DNA of 64,000 bases from Roseibium salinum (GTDB lineage Bacteria; Pseudomonadota; Alphaproteobacteria; Rhizobiales; Stappiaceae), in the NCBI RefSeq assembly GCF_026240905.1, contig NZ_JAPEVI010000003.1:2852001-2916000 (forward strand). The letters are read 5' to 3'. Under the pieces are notes generated by a model that was not told where the DNA came from, did not search any database, and was given only the letters and a program-made list of their open reading frames with translations. Positions 54,635 through 63,307 of the stretch are shown here, in pieces; within the stretch, counting starts at the first letter, position 1, and the number at the start of each line of letters is the position of its first letter. Both the position numbers and the translations under genes were made by a program.

Positions 54635-54723
54635 TCCAATGCCCCCTCTTGCCAATTCACCATAGCGTTCGATACCGACCATGGCTCATTCAATACGACC
54701 GTTCCGGTTCCCTTGAAGCGGGT

Positions 54724-55518
54724 TTACGGGAAAGCCGCGAAATCGATATGGCCGACCGTGACGGACAACCGTCGGGCGGCGATTTGCCCCTGGCGGTCCT
54801 GCCACCATGCCTCCAGCGCAGCCTCTTCGAGCCCGGCCCGCCGGCCGACCCGCACCCAGCCGCTGAGGAACTCCCGCAGGAAGCCGTCCGAACCCGGACC
54901 TGTCCGCCAGTCGGATGTCCCCCGGACCACGCGGTAACCCATTGCTTCAAACAACTCAATCGCCCTGTCGGCGGCGTCCGGCCCAAGGGCCGGCCCGAAG
55001 CCCTTGTCGGTTCTCTGGTCGTCGTTCAGCGCCCTGCACAGGTCAGTGTCCAATGCAGCCGGTGGTTTGAATTCTGCCCGGCCGTCATAGGTCAGGCTCG
55101 CCAGAAACGGCTTTCCGGCCTTCACCAGTTGACCGGCGAGCCGCCTGAGAAAGTCTTCGGAAACGAGATCCAGGAAAGCTGACGTGGTGACCGCGTCCAC
55201 ATCAGCGAACGGCAGGGTTTCCAGGTCACTTGCAAGGTCGACCTGACGGAGGGCCACCCGTCCCGGCGCGGCCTCCCGCCAGCGCAGCCCTGCTACCTCG
55301 AGCAAGTCCGGATCATGGTCGCTCAGCAGCCAGCAGGCCCGCTGGCGAAACTTGTCGTCAAGCGCGGCTGGCGTCGACCCCGCGCCGCTGGCGAGGTCCA
55401 GGATGCGAACGGGGCCTGCCGGCAGGCGGTCCAGGAAAGCGGCCTCCACATCGCCATTTCTGGCGGCAAGATCGAGCGGTTCGCGCAGGGCAAGCCATTG
55501 GGATGAGAACCCGCTCAT
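54724..55518 (-). CDS. SAM-dependent methyltransferase of the pterin-linked cluster
   Basis: A 264-aa class I methyltransferase. Motif I is RILDLASGAGSTPAALDD (around residue 39), with LLSDHDPDLLEVAG and DVDAVTTSAFLDLVS as motifs II and IV. The C-terminal extension is Trp-rich. The substrate is unknown. Its ATG overlaps the stop of the glycosyltransferase gene (ATGA at 55515-55518), so it is translated with the cluster of glycosyltransferase, pterin synthase-like protein and dehydrogenase, and probably acts on the same product. Confidence 0.82.
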   Translation of the reverse strand: MSGFSSQWLALREPLDLAARNGDVEAAFLDRLPAGPVRILDLASGAGSTPAALDDKFRQRACWLLSDHDPDLLEVAGLRWREAAPGRVALRQVDLASDLETLPFADVDAVTTSAFLDLVSEDFLRRLAGQLVKAGKPFLASLTYDGRAEFKPPAALDTDLCRALNDDQRTDKGFGPALGPDAADRAIELFEAMGYRVVRGTSDWRTGPGSDGFLREFLSGWVRVGRRAGLEEAALEAWWQDRQGQIAARRLSVTVGHIDFAAFP

Positions 55519-56567
55519 TCTGCAACCTCCCGCAACATTCCGGCAAATTGCGCGGCGGCGTCCTGCCAGGTGGGAAGAACTGCGGCGGCAATACGTGCCG
55601 CGTCGGTCATTCGCACCCGTTCGGCCTGGTCACAGATCACAAGCTTCAATGCCTCCTGAAGCGCATCTACATTTCCGGTTCCGCAATAGATCGCGGCGTC
55701 CTTCGGCAAGGTCTCCCTGACGGCACCGCCACCGCTGCCAATGACCGGCAACCCGTAGGCCAGGGCTTCGGTATAGGCCATCCCGTATCCCTCGTAGCGG
55801 CTGGCGAGCACGAAGATATCGGCCCGTTGGTAAAAGCCGGCAAGGTCAGCCGGCCTGACCGCTCCGCGAAAGGTGACCCGCGCGGCAAGATCGAGATCCT
55901 GCGCCTGCCGCAACAGGGCGCGATAGCAGGCAGGATCGGCTTCCAGTCCTCCGACGATTTCCAGGTGCCAATCCAGATCCGCCAGCCCGGCAAGCGCCTC
56001 CAGCAGCAGGTCGTAGCCCTTGCGGGGCACGACGGTGCCGACCGAAAGCAGTCTCGCGGTTCCGGACGGCCGGCGCTCGAAGGCGTCGGGCTTCGGCGTT
56101 CCGGGAAAAACCACGGCGATCTTGTCCGCCGGGACGCCGATCAGGTCGCTGACCTGCCGCGCCGTCGCCGGGCTGGTCACGATGACCTGCCGGGCATGTG
56201 CCAGCGCTTCGGTTTCGCTCACCAACAAGGCATTTTCCCGGTCTTCAGCAAGGCCGTTCTCCTGACACAGCGGATGATGAACAAGGGCGACCAGCGTCAG
56301 ATGCTCCGATATCGCCGCGGCGGCCTCCGGCATCACGCCCAGGGCCAGGCCGTCGACGACCACGAGCGCCCCTTTCGGAAGCGCGAGAAGTTTCCGCTGC
56401 GCGCCGGCCAGTGTCGCGGCCGACGGGAAGGGAAACCCCTCTCCCAGGGAGAGCAGTTCTACCCGCCAACCGAGCTCGCGCAGGCCGGCAACGATATTCC
56501 GGTCGTAACCGTAGCCGCCGGTCGGCGTATCGATGTCGCCCGGATAGGCGAACCAGAGCCTTTGCAT
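55515..56567 (-). CDS. GT4-family glycosyltransferase of the pterin-linked cluster
   Basis: A 350-aa GT-B transferase. The N-terminus LWFAYPGDIDTPTGGYGYD is the acceptor-side glycine-rich loop, VVFPGTPKPDAF opens the C-terminal domain, and the E-x7-E motif is ASRYEGYGMAYTEALAYG. GAGGAG just ahead of ATG 56567 fixes the start. It lies 7 bases from the pterin synthase-like gene and overlaps the methyltransferase gene. In this company a small-molecule acceptor such as a pterin is more likely than a polysaccharide, since pterin glycosyltransferases exist in cyanobacteria. That acceptor is inference. Confidence 0.86.
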   Translation of the reverse strand: MQRLWFAYPGDIDTPTGGYGYDRNIVAGLRELGWRVELLSLGEGFPFPSAATLAGAQRKLLALPKGALVVVDGLALGVMPEAAAAISEHLTLVALVHHPLCQENGLAEDRENALLVSETEALAHARQVIVTSPATARQVSDLIGVPADKIAVVFPGTPKPDAFERRPSGTARLLSVGTVVPRKGYDLLLEALAGLADLDWHLEIVGGLEADPACYRALLRQAQDLDLAARVTFRGAVRPADLAGFYQRADIFVLASRYEGYGMAYTEALAYGLPVIGSGGGAVRETLPKDAAIYCGTGNVDALQEALKLVICDQAERVRMTDAARIAAAVLPTWQDAAAQFAGMLREVAE

Positions 56568-56574
56568 TGTCTCC

Positions 56575-56973
56575 TCAGATCCCGGCTTCATACCAGGCAC
56601 GGGCCACATGGGACTCCGAAATGGTCACGCGGATCGCGCTGAGCTCGGATCCCGGCCGGCCCAGGCGGTCGTCGCGCGCACTCCGGGCCAGGTGATCGTG
56701 AATGTGTTTGGTCAGGAATTCCGTGGTCGTGTTGACGCCGGCAAACTCCGGCATGGCGTCGAGGTTCTTGTAGTTCAGCGGCTCCAGGACCTGTTTCAAC
56801 GCCTCGTGGGCGCGGCCGATATCTATCACCACGCCGTTCTCATCCAGCGTTTCGGCCAGAAAGGCAGCATCGATGACAAAGGTCGCACCGTGCAGCGCCT
56901 GGGCCGGGCCGAAAAGCTCTCCCTTGAAGGAATGAGCGATCATCACGTGGTCACGGACTTCAACAGCAAACAT
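56575..56973 (-). CDS. 6-pyruvoyl-tetrahydropterin synthase / 6-carboxytetrahydropterin synthase-like protein
   Basis: A 132-aa T-fold enzyme related to PTPS and QueD, which convert dihydroneopterin triphosphate. Seen are the first His in MIAHSFKGEL, LHGATFVIDA where the family usually has LHGHNY, DIGRAHEALKQVL and NTTTEFLTKHIHDHL, and a C-terminal Glu in VTISESHVARAWYE. The third usual zinc ligand (second His of HGH) is Ala here, so metal binding must differ from the standard enzyme. No queuosine genes are nearby. It is embedded with dehydrogenase, glycosyltransferase and methyltransferase genes. Specific reaction unknown. Confidence 0.85.
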   Translation of the reverse strand: MFAVEVRDHVMIAHSFKGELFGPAQALHGATFVIDAAFLAETLDENGVVIDIGRAHEALKQVLEPLNYKNLDAMPEFAGVNTTTEFLTKHIHDHLARSARDDRLGRPGSELSAIRVTISESHVARAWYEAGI

Positions 56974-57015
56974 ATCTCGGGGTCCTGAAATTTCTGATTG
57001 AAAGGTGGTGGCCGG

Positions 57016-58028
57016 TCAGTCTGGTGCCCCGTCATACAGGACGAGCGCGGCCAGTACATCTGACGACCGGTTCAACAAATCGGGAAGTCGGTCCGGCAGG
57101 TCGTGGAAGGAAACCCGGTGACTGAGCAGCCGGTCCAGAGCCGGATCCGTCAGCAGGGATACGGCCAGCTCGAGCCGGCGGCGGTATGTCCAGCGCGACT
57201 GCCGTTCCGCGGCGATGGTTCCCACCTGGCTGGAGACGAGCTTCAGCCGCCTGGAATGGAAGTCCGCCCCCAGGGGCGCCAGAACCCTGGTGGTGCCATA
57301 CCAGCTCATTTCGATGACCGAAGTGCCGTCGCCAGCGGCGGCAAGGGCGGTTGCGAGGCCGTCCGGCGTTGCACTAGTGTGGAAGACGAGATCCTGCCCC
57401 CCGGTGCATCCGGAGGAAGCGCGAATGCCAGGCCGAGGGCGCCGGCAAGGGCGGCCCGGCGCTCGTTCAAGTCGACCAGCGTCACCCTGGTGCCTGGAAT
57501 CCGGCTGCCAAGATATGCCGTCAAAAGGCCGACCACACCGCCGCCGACCACGCAGATGTGATCCCCGGGTGATGGTTTTCCGTCCCATATAGCGCTAATT
57601 GCCGTTTCCATGTTCGCTGCCAGGACGGCTCTTTGCGCCGGCACGCCGTCGGGAACGGGAACGCAGGATGCCGAGGGGAGGGTGAAGACGCTTTGATGGG
57701 GAAAGAGCGAGAATACGATACGGCCGGTGAGGTCGGGATCGCCATCGATGACCCGGCCCACATTGGCATAACCATATTTGACCGGATGGGGAAAGTTTCC
57801 GGCCTGGAAAGGGGCTCGCATACGTTGCCACTCGCTCTCAGGGACTTCGCCACGGAATACCAACCGCTCCGTTCCGCGGCTGATACCGCTGAACAGCGTC
57901 CGCACCAGAACTTCACCGGCTTGCGGCGCGCTGCATCCGACAGATTCGATTGCGCATTCCTCAACGCCGGTATACCAGAGCGCCTCAGAATTGCCTGTGT
58001 CGCGTGTCACTGCCGCGTCCGTGCTCAT
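57016..58028 (-). pseudogene. Zn-type (MDR) dehydrogenase, interrupted by a frame shift as read
   Basis: Two overlapping frames together make a medium-chain alcohol-dehydrogenase-like protein of about 337 aa. The first has TLFSGISRGTERLVF, NFPHPVKYGYANVG and the NAD(P)-binding loop CVVGGGVVGLLTAYLG. After the break, QDLVFHTSATPDGLATAL runs to the end. The break lies in the C6 run at 57397-57402 (G6 on the coding strand); one more base restores PPDAPGGQDLVFHTS. The catalytic-zinc Cys position is occupied by Ser-Gly in this subfamily. In context it would reduce a carbonyl on the pterin side chain, as sepiapterin reductases do; that is inference. ATG 58028 is preceded by GGGGA. Confidence 0.82.
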
Positions 58029-58126
58029 GCCGTAGCGTCCCCGTTCATCACATTGCCACCCAAATACGTCAGGGCATTCTGACATGCGCACTATTGCGAT
58101 CATGGCCCTGATTGGAAGTCAAAAAA

Positions 58127-59947
58127 ATGTTCAAGGTCTTTGACATGCCGATACCCGCCGAGACATCCGCACGCATGACCGCAAGGCGCATCTTCTTCGC
58201 CGGCTTGCTGATAACCAGTTTCGCCGGCCTGTGCGCGCTGATGGCCGCAACGCTGTCGCCGGGCGGCTATGGGGCGCTCGATGTCTTCATCCTGCTGTGT
58301 TTCATGGTTACCCTGCCCTGGACCATCATCGGCTTCTGGAATGCGGTCATCGGGCTTGTGGTCATGCGGTTTGCCGCAGATCCGATCAGGAAGGTATGCC
58401 CGATTGAGACGGGCGATGCGCGCAGCCCCCTGACGAGTTCCACCGCCCTGCTCTCCTGCACCCGGGACGAAGACACGGAAAGCCTGGAAACAAACCTCGG
58501 CACCATGGTTTCGCACCTCATCCGGGCAGGCCAGGCGGATCATTTCACGCTCTACGTTCTCAGCGATACCTCCATGGAGGATATCGCCGACGAGGAACAG
58601 CAGATGGCGGCCCGCCTTGCCGCGCGGTTCCAGGGCCAGGTGGAGATCGTCTGCCGGCGGCGGCCGCAGAACACCGGCTACAAGGCCGGCAATATCGAGG
58701 ATTTCTGTGACCGCTGGGGCGACAGGCATGATTATGCCCTGGTGCTGGATGCCGACAGCTACATGTCCGCCGGGGCGATCATCGGCCTGGTGAAGCGCAT
58801 GGAAGCCAACCCCAAGCTGGGCATCCTGCAGAGCCTTGTCGTCGGGTTGCCGACCGACAGCGCCTTTGCGCGGATCTTCCAGTTCGGCATGCGGCTCGGC
58901 ATGCGCTCCTACACGATCGGCAGCGCCTGGTGGCAGGGAGATTGCGGACCTTACTGGGGCCACAACGCAATCCTGCGCCTGAAGCCGTTCAAGGAACACT
59001 GCCGACTGCCGGTCATGCCGGGCAAGGGGCCGCTGGCGGGGGCGATCCTCTCCCACGACCAGGTGGAAGCCGTGTTGATGCGGCGTGCAGGTTACGAGGT
59101 GCGGGTACTGCCGCTCGAGACCGGCAGCTACGAGGTCAACCCGCCCCATCTGCTCGAATTCATCCGCCGGGACCTGCGCTGGTGCCAGGGAAACCTGCAG
59201 TACCGCCGGCTGCTGACACTGCCGGGTCTCAAGCCCGTCAGCCGTGCGCAGCTGGTGCTGGCTATCCTGATGTTCCTGGGATCTCCCGCCTGGATCGGCT
59301 TCATGAGCGCCGCCGCCATCCTCGGCATGGCAAGCGACCATACGCCGTACCGTACCGATACGGGAGTGGTTCTGTTCTTCACGATCCTGACGATGGTCTT
59401 TGCGCCCAAGCTGGCAACGGTTGCCGATGTTCTGGCGCGGTCCGACCTGCGCAAGGCCTTCGGCGGACCGGTGCGTGTGCTGATGAGCGTCGGCGCGGAG
59501 ATCGTCTATGCCGCGATGCTGGCGCCGATCATGGCGGTGGCGCACACCCTGTTCATGGGCGGGCTCGTGTTCGGCAAGACGACCGGATGGGGTGCCCAGG
59601 CAAGAGGCGTCGCACGCCTGCCGGTCCTGCTCGCCATCCGCAAGCTCTGGCCGCAAACCCTGTTCGGGCTGGCCGGGCTTGCCTGGATTGCCGGGCAGCC
59701 GATCGAACTCGTCTGGCCGGTTATTCCCGTTGCCATCGGCCCGCTGCTGGCGGTGATGGTCGCCGTGGCGACCTCGACGAAAACGCTCGGGACCCTTGCG
59801 ATCCGCTCGACCTTGTGGCGTATTCCCGAGGAAACCGCCCCGCCCGCCGAACTCGGCGAACTCCGCCTGGCCGCGCTGTCCGACGGGCACGTTTCGTCGG
59901 CGACGCAGGGTCTCGTCCAGGGCGACGCCAATCCTGTCGAGGCGTGA
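58127..59947 (+). CDS. opgH: Glucans biosynthesis glucosyltransferase H (OpgH/MdoH)
   Basis: A 606-aa inner-membrane GT2 enzyme that polymerises UDP-glucose into the backbone of osmoregulated periplasmic glucans. Two N-terminal spans are followed by the catalytic domain with NTGYKAGNIEDFCDRWG, VLDADSYM (DxD), DCGPYWGHNAI and the QxxRW-type motif RRDLRWCQGN, then several C-terminal spans. Partner opgG is not in the window. ATG 58127 is preferred over an in-frame TTG at 58112 because GGAAG lies about nine bases ahead. The C-terminal tail is shorter than in E. coli. The 247 bases after it (59948-60194) show no gene. Confidence 0.93.
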   Translation: MFKVFDMPIPAETSARMTARRIFFAGLLITSFAGLCALMAATLSPGGYGALDVFILLCFMVTLPWTIIGFWNAVIGLVVMRFAADPIRKVCPIETGDARSPLTSSTALLSCTRDEDTESLETNLGTMVSHLIRAGQADHFTLYVLSDTSMEDIADEEQQMAARLAARFQGQVEIVCRRRPQNTGYKAGNIEDFCDRWGDRHDYALVLDADSYMSAGAIIGLVKRMEANPKLGILQSLVVGLPTDSAFARIFQFGMRLGMRSYTIGSAWWQGDCGPYWGHNAILRLKPFKEHCRLPVMPGKGPLAGAILSHDQVEAVLMRRAGYEVRVLPLETGSYEVNPPHLLEFIRRDLRWCQGNLQYRRLLTLPGLKPVSRAQLVLAILMFLGSPAWIGFMSAAAILGMASDHTPYRTDTGVVLFFTILTMVFAPKLATVADVLARSDLRKAFGGPVRVLMSVGAEIVYAAMLAPIMAVAHTLFMGGLVFGKTTGWGAQARGVARLPVLLAIRKLWPQTLFGLAGLAWIAGQPIELVWPVIPVAIGPLLAVMVAVATSTKTLGTLAIRSTLWRIPEETAPPAELGELRLAALSDGHVSSATQGLVQGDANPVEA

Positions 59948-60194
59948 TACGCCGAAACCAAGTGTGACGCCGCGTCTCCCCGGTCCGCACACGGACCTGG
60001 GGCATGGCCCTGGTTTTACCCTGATTGCAGAGCATTCAAGATTGGGGCGGGACGCTCCCGGTAGGCCGGATACGCGCGTTTCCAGGTGGTTCAGCGCGGG
60101 CCGGACCCGGCTTCCGCGCCGGTGCATCGCCGAGGGGGCGGCCTTGAGCATTCCGGCCGTCCCGGGCCGGTTCGCCATGCCGGTCTTGAATCGA

Positions 60195-60662
60195 TTAAGC
60201 CGCGTTGGACGAGGTCAGGGGCTGGGTCAGGAGATCGAAGATCTCGCGCGCATCTGACGATCCCCGGATGCCCTTGGTCACCGAACCATCCCTGAGCTGG
60301 CGGGCGATTCTGGCAAGGGCCTTGAGATGATCGGCGCCGGCGCCTTCGGGCGCCAGCAGCAGGAACACCAGATCGACCGGCTCGTCATCGAGGGAATCGA
60401 ACTCCACCGGCTTGTCCAACTTGGCAAATACGCCGACAAGGCGGTCCAGGCGGGTCAGCTTGCCATGGGGAATCGCGATGCCGTGGCCGACACCGGTAGA
60501 TCCAAGGCGCTCGCGCTGGAGCAGCGTGTCGAAGATTTCCCGTTCAGAAAGACCGGTCAGCTCTGCCGCCTTGGCAGAAAGTTCCTGGATTGCCTGTTTT
60601 TTGCTTTTGGCCTTCAGCCCGGCAACGACCGCATCTTTACCCAGAAGATCACTAAGATCCAT
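60195..60662 (-). CDS. ptsN: PTS IIA-like nitrogen-regulatory protein PtsN (EIIA-Ntr)
   Basis: A 155-aa phosphocarrier of the nitrogen PTS, taking phosphate from NPr and adjusting potassium and nitrogen metabolism by protein contact. The phosphorylated His is in GVGHGIAIPHGKL (around residue 66), and VDLVFLLLAPEGAGADHLK is the conserved IIA strand. Full length. It closes the lptB-rpoN-hpf-ptsN block typical of proteobacteria, 60 bases after hpf. Confidence 0.96.
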   Translation of the reverse strand: MDLSDLLGKDAVVAGLKAKSKKQAIQELSAKAAELTGLSEREIFDTLLQRERLGSTGVGHGIAIPHGKLTRLDRLVGVFAKLDKPVEFDSLDDEPVDLVFLLLAPEGAGADHLKALARIARQLRDGSVTKGIRGSSDAREIFDLLTQPLTSSNAA

Positions 60663-60722
60663 CAGTTCGCCTACAAGTTTCAGAAGCCGGCTTCCGCAAG
60701 GAAGCCGACCCTGTCCGACTCA

Positions 60723-61316
60723 TTATTCGGCAGCCTGAGTGGCTACCAACGCCGGATCTATCCAGCCTATATTGCCATCCGACCGGCGATAGACAACGTT
60801 GACACCGCCATTTGCCGCGTTCTTGAACATGACAACAGGTGCTTCGGTCAGATCCAACTCCATGACCGCCATACCGACAGTCATTGTCTTAACTTTCGCC
60901 GAGGTCTCGGCGATCACCAGCGGATTGAAATCCACCGGCACTTCCTCGTCTTCTTCCGGTGAGGCCAGCACATAATGGGAAGCTGCCTCGAAAGCCTCAC
61001 GGCTGTTGGCGCCGTTGTGGCTGTAGTGGTCCTTCAGCTTGCGCTTATAGCGCCGCAACCGTTTTTCGATCTTTTCAGCCGCGAGATCGAAGCTGGCGCG
61101 CGGGTCCTGATCCTGTGCGGACCCTTGTAACACGATTCCGGTGTCCAGGTGCAGGTTGCACTCCGACTTGAAGCCCGTGCCCTCCCTGCTGAGCGTGACG
61201 TGGCCGTTGAATCCGCCTGTGAAGTACTTCGACAGGGCATCGTCGATTCGGTCTGTAACGTGGAGGCGCAGTGCATCGCCTACATCGACATTCTTTCCCG
61301 AAATCCGCAAAGCCAT
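60723..61316 (-). CDS. hpf: Long-form ribosome hibernation promoting factor (HPF)
   Basis: A 197-aa protein that binds the 30S subunit and pairs ribosomes into 100S dimers during stationary phase. The N-terminal S30AE domain (about residues 1-105) begins LRISGKNVDVGDALRLHV. The C-terminal dimerisation domain (about 140-197) has FKNAANGGVNVVYRRSDG and ends in a helix. ATG 61316 was chosen because AGAGG lies five bases ahead; the frame upstream is acidic and unlike the family. Between rpoN and ptsN as usual. The 290 bases upstream (to 61607) hold no visible gene and presumably its promoter. Confidence 0.95.
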   Translation of the reverse strand: MALRISGKNVDVGDALRLHVTDRIDDALSKYFTGGFNGHVTLSREGTGFKSECNLHLDTGIVLQGSAQDQDPRASFDLAAEKIEKRLRRYKRKLKDHYSHNGANSREAFEAASHYVLASPEEDEEVPVDFNPLVIAETSAKVKTMTVGMAVMELDLTEAPVVMFKNAANGGVNVVYRRSDGNIGWIDPALVATQAAE

Positions 61317-61607
61317 GGGGACCTCTTCTTCTTCTATTGACCGTAGGGTCATCGGCTCCACCGCCGATGCTGAAACGCGGAACGTTTCAAGCCTACAGAA
61401 TGGACCAGTCGACGCCGAAGCGCCATCCCCTGTTTACGCCACGAGCGCGGTCCTATAATTGCGCTATCGCAAAGAGTCAATTGATTATGAACACCGGTAG
61501 CTGTTGCAAAGAACAGAAGTCAAAACCCGTCGTATTGTTCCAGTGGACATCCTGAAATCGATATTAAATTGCGTCCCACTACCACAGCTGGACGGACGAG
61601 CGGGCCG

Positions 61608-63128
61608 TCAAAGCCGGGCGTTTTTCTCCCGCCGGCGCTGAACAGACGAGCCGATCTTCATGGCTTCACGGTATTTTGCTACCGTCCTGCGCGCGATATC
61701 GACGCCCTCGTCCCTGAGAATTTTGACAATCGTGTCATCGGACAGGATCGCTTTGGGATCCTCCGCCTCGATCATCTGCCTGATCTTGTGGCGGACCGAT
61801 TCCGCGGAATGGGAATCACCGTCCACCGTCCCGGAAATGGCGGAGGAGAAGAAGTATTTCAGCTCGAAGATGCCGCGGGGCGTCGACATGTATTTGTTGG
61901 ACGTCACCCGGCTGACCGTGGATTCATGCATGCCGATGGCATCGGCAATGGTTCTCAGGTTCAGCGGCCGCAGATGCGCGATGCCGTAGCTCAGAAAACC
62001 ATCCTGCTGGCGGACGATTTCGGTCGACACCTTCAGAATCGTCCTGGCCCGCTGGTCCAGGCTCTTGGCGAGCCAGTTGGCTGTCTGCAGCGAATCGGTG
62101 AGGTATTCCTTTTCCGTCACGTTGCGCGCGGTCTTGATGATCCTGGCATAATAGGTCTGGTTGACCAGGACCCTTGGCAGGGTGTCGGAATTCAGCTCCA
62201 CCGTCCAGCTGCCGTCATTGGCCGGGCGGACGAAGACGTCCGGGACGACCGGCTGGACCGGCGAGGAGCCGAACGCGCTGCCGGGCTTGGGATCCAGTGC
62301 CCGGATTTCAGCGATCATCTCGACGAGATCCTCGTCATCGACGCCGCAGATCTTCTTCAGGGCGGCCAGTTCGCGCCTTGCCAGCAGTTCTATGTTGTCG
62401 ATCAGCGCCGCCATTGCCGGGTCGAACCGGTTCTTGTCGATCAGCTGGAGTTTGAGACATTCGGCAAGGTTGCGGGCAAAGACACCTGCGGGCTCAAAGG
62501 TCTGCAGCACGGCGAGCACGCTCTCGATCCGGGCGAGATCGACACCGAGAAGCTCCGCGGTTTCCGCCAGATCCAGATAAAGATAACCGTTCTCGTCCAG
62601 CGAGTTGATCAGATGCCCGCCGATCAGCCTGTCGGCTTCGCTGCTCAGCGCCAGATGCATCTGCTCTTCGAGCGAGGCTCCGAGCGATGCTTCCTCCGCC
62701 ACAAAGGCTTCGAGATTGTAATCCTCCGAAGTGCTGCTGCTGGTGGCATTCTTGTAGCTGTCGCCGGCCTTGAGCAGGGCCGGATCGGGAGAGGCGGGTA
62801 CGCCGGGCTCGTCGGGAAAGACGTTGCCGAGATCCGTATCCATCCGGGATGCGATGGCTTCGGCCCCGGTTTCCAGATCGTTCTGCATCCAGTCGGACGC
62901 TTCCGGCCCGTCGCCCGCGGGCTCCCGAGGCTCCGGCTCCTCGTCGCCGCCCGGGCCGGCATCGGCTGCATCGCCCTTTTCCAGCAGTGGATTGCGTTCC
63001 AGTTCGGCCTCGACATAGGCCACGAGATCGAGATTGGACATTTGCAACAGCTTGATCGCCTGCATCAGCTGCGGCGTCATGATCAGCGACTGGCTTTGCC
63101 GCATCTCCAGCTTGGTTGAAATGGCCAT
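61608..63128 (-). CDS. rpoN: RNA polymerase sigma-54 factor RpoN
   Basis: A 506-aa alternative sigma factor that needs an AAA+ activator. Region I is the Gln/Leu-rich start MRQSQSLIMTPQLMQAIKLL, then an acidic region II (about residues 50-130), the core-binding domain, the helix-turn-helix and the RpoN box ARRTVAKYRE near the C-terminus. At 506 aa it is normal for this group. It is downstream of lptB, about 180 bases away, a gap with two hairpins. No -24/-12 promoter was recognised with confidence in the window. Confidence 0.97.
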   Translation of the reverse strand: MAISTKLEMRQSQSLIMTPQLMQAIKLLQMSNLDLVAYVEAELERNPLLEKGDAADAGPGGDEEPEPREPAGDGPEASDWMQNDLETGAEAIASRMDTDLGNVFPDEPGVPASPDPALLKAGDSYKNATSSSTSEDYNLEAFVAEEASLGASLEEQMHLALSSEADRLIGGHLINSLDENGYLYLDLAETAELLGVDLARIESVLAVLQTFEPAGVFARNLAECLKLQLIDKNRFDPAMAALIDNIELLARRELAALKKICGVDDEDLVEMIAEIRALDPKPGSAFGSSPVQPVVPDVFVRPANDGSWTVELNSDTLPRVLVNQTYYARIIKTARNVTEKEYLTDSLQTANWLAKSLDQRARTILKVSTEIVRQQDGFLSYGIAHLRPLNLRTIADAIGMHESTVSRVTSNKYMSTPRGIFELKYFFSSAISGTVDGDSHSAESVRHKIRQMIEAEDPKAILSDDTIVKILRDEGVDIARRTVAKYREAMKIGSSVQRRREKNARL

Positions 63129-63202
63129 TAATTCCCCGGTCGCCCGTTTTGGTCTGCTTCTTGCTTATCTGTCGCAGACCGCATTTATAGCTCAGAGCGT
63201 AT

Positions 63203-63230
63203 CCCGATCAAATTGAAACATTTGACCGGG
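63203..63230. repeat. REP-like palindrome between lptB and rpoN
   Basis: CCCGATCAAAT (63203-63213) and ATTTGACCGGG (63220-63230) form an 11-bp stem with one mismatch around TGAAAC. This pattern recalls palindromes common between genes in Hyphomicrobiales. Confidence 0.55.
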
Positions 63231-63245
63231 GTGGTTTTGCTCGTC

Positions 63246-63273
63246 AGCCGGGTAATCGGAGGGTTTCCCGGCT
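63246..63273. terminator. Hairpin downstream of lptB
   Basis: AGCCGGG (63246-63252) pairs with CCCGGCT (63267-63273) about 35 bases beyond the lptB stop codon on the minus strand. It could end lptB transcripts or modulate read-through into rpoN. There is no good U-tract. Confidence 0.4.
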
Positions 63274-63307
63274 AAATTGAATCGCCGGGATCCGCTGCCG
63301 TTTGCCG

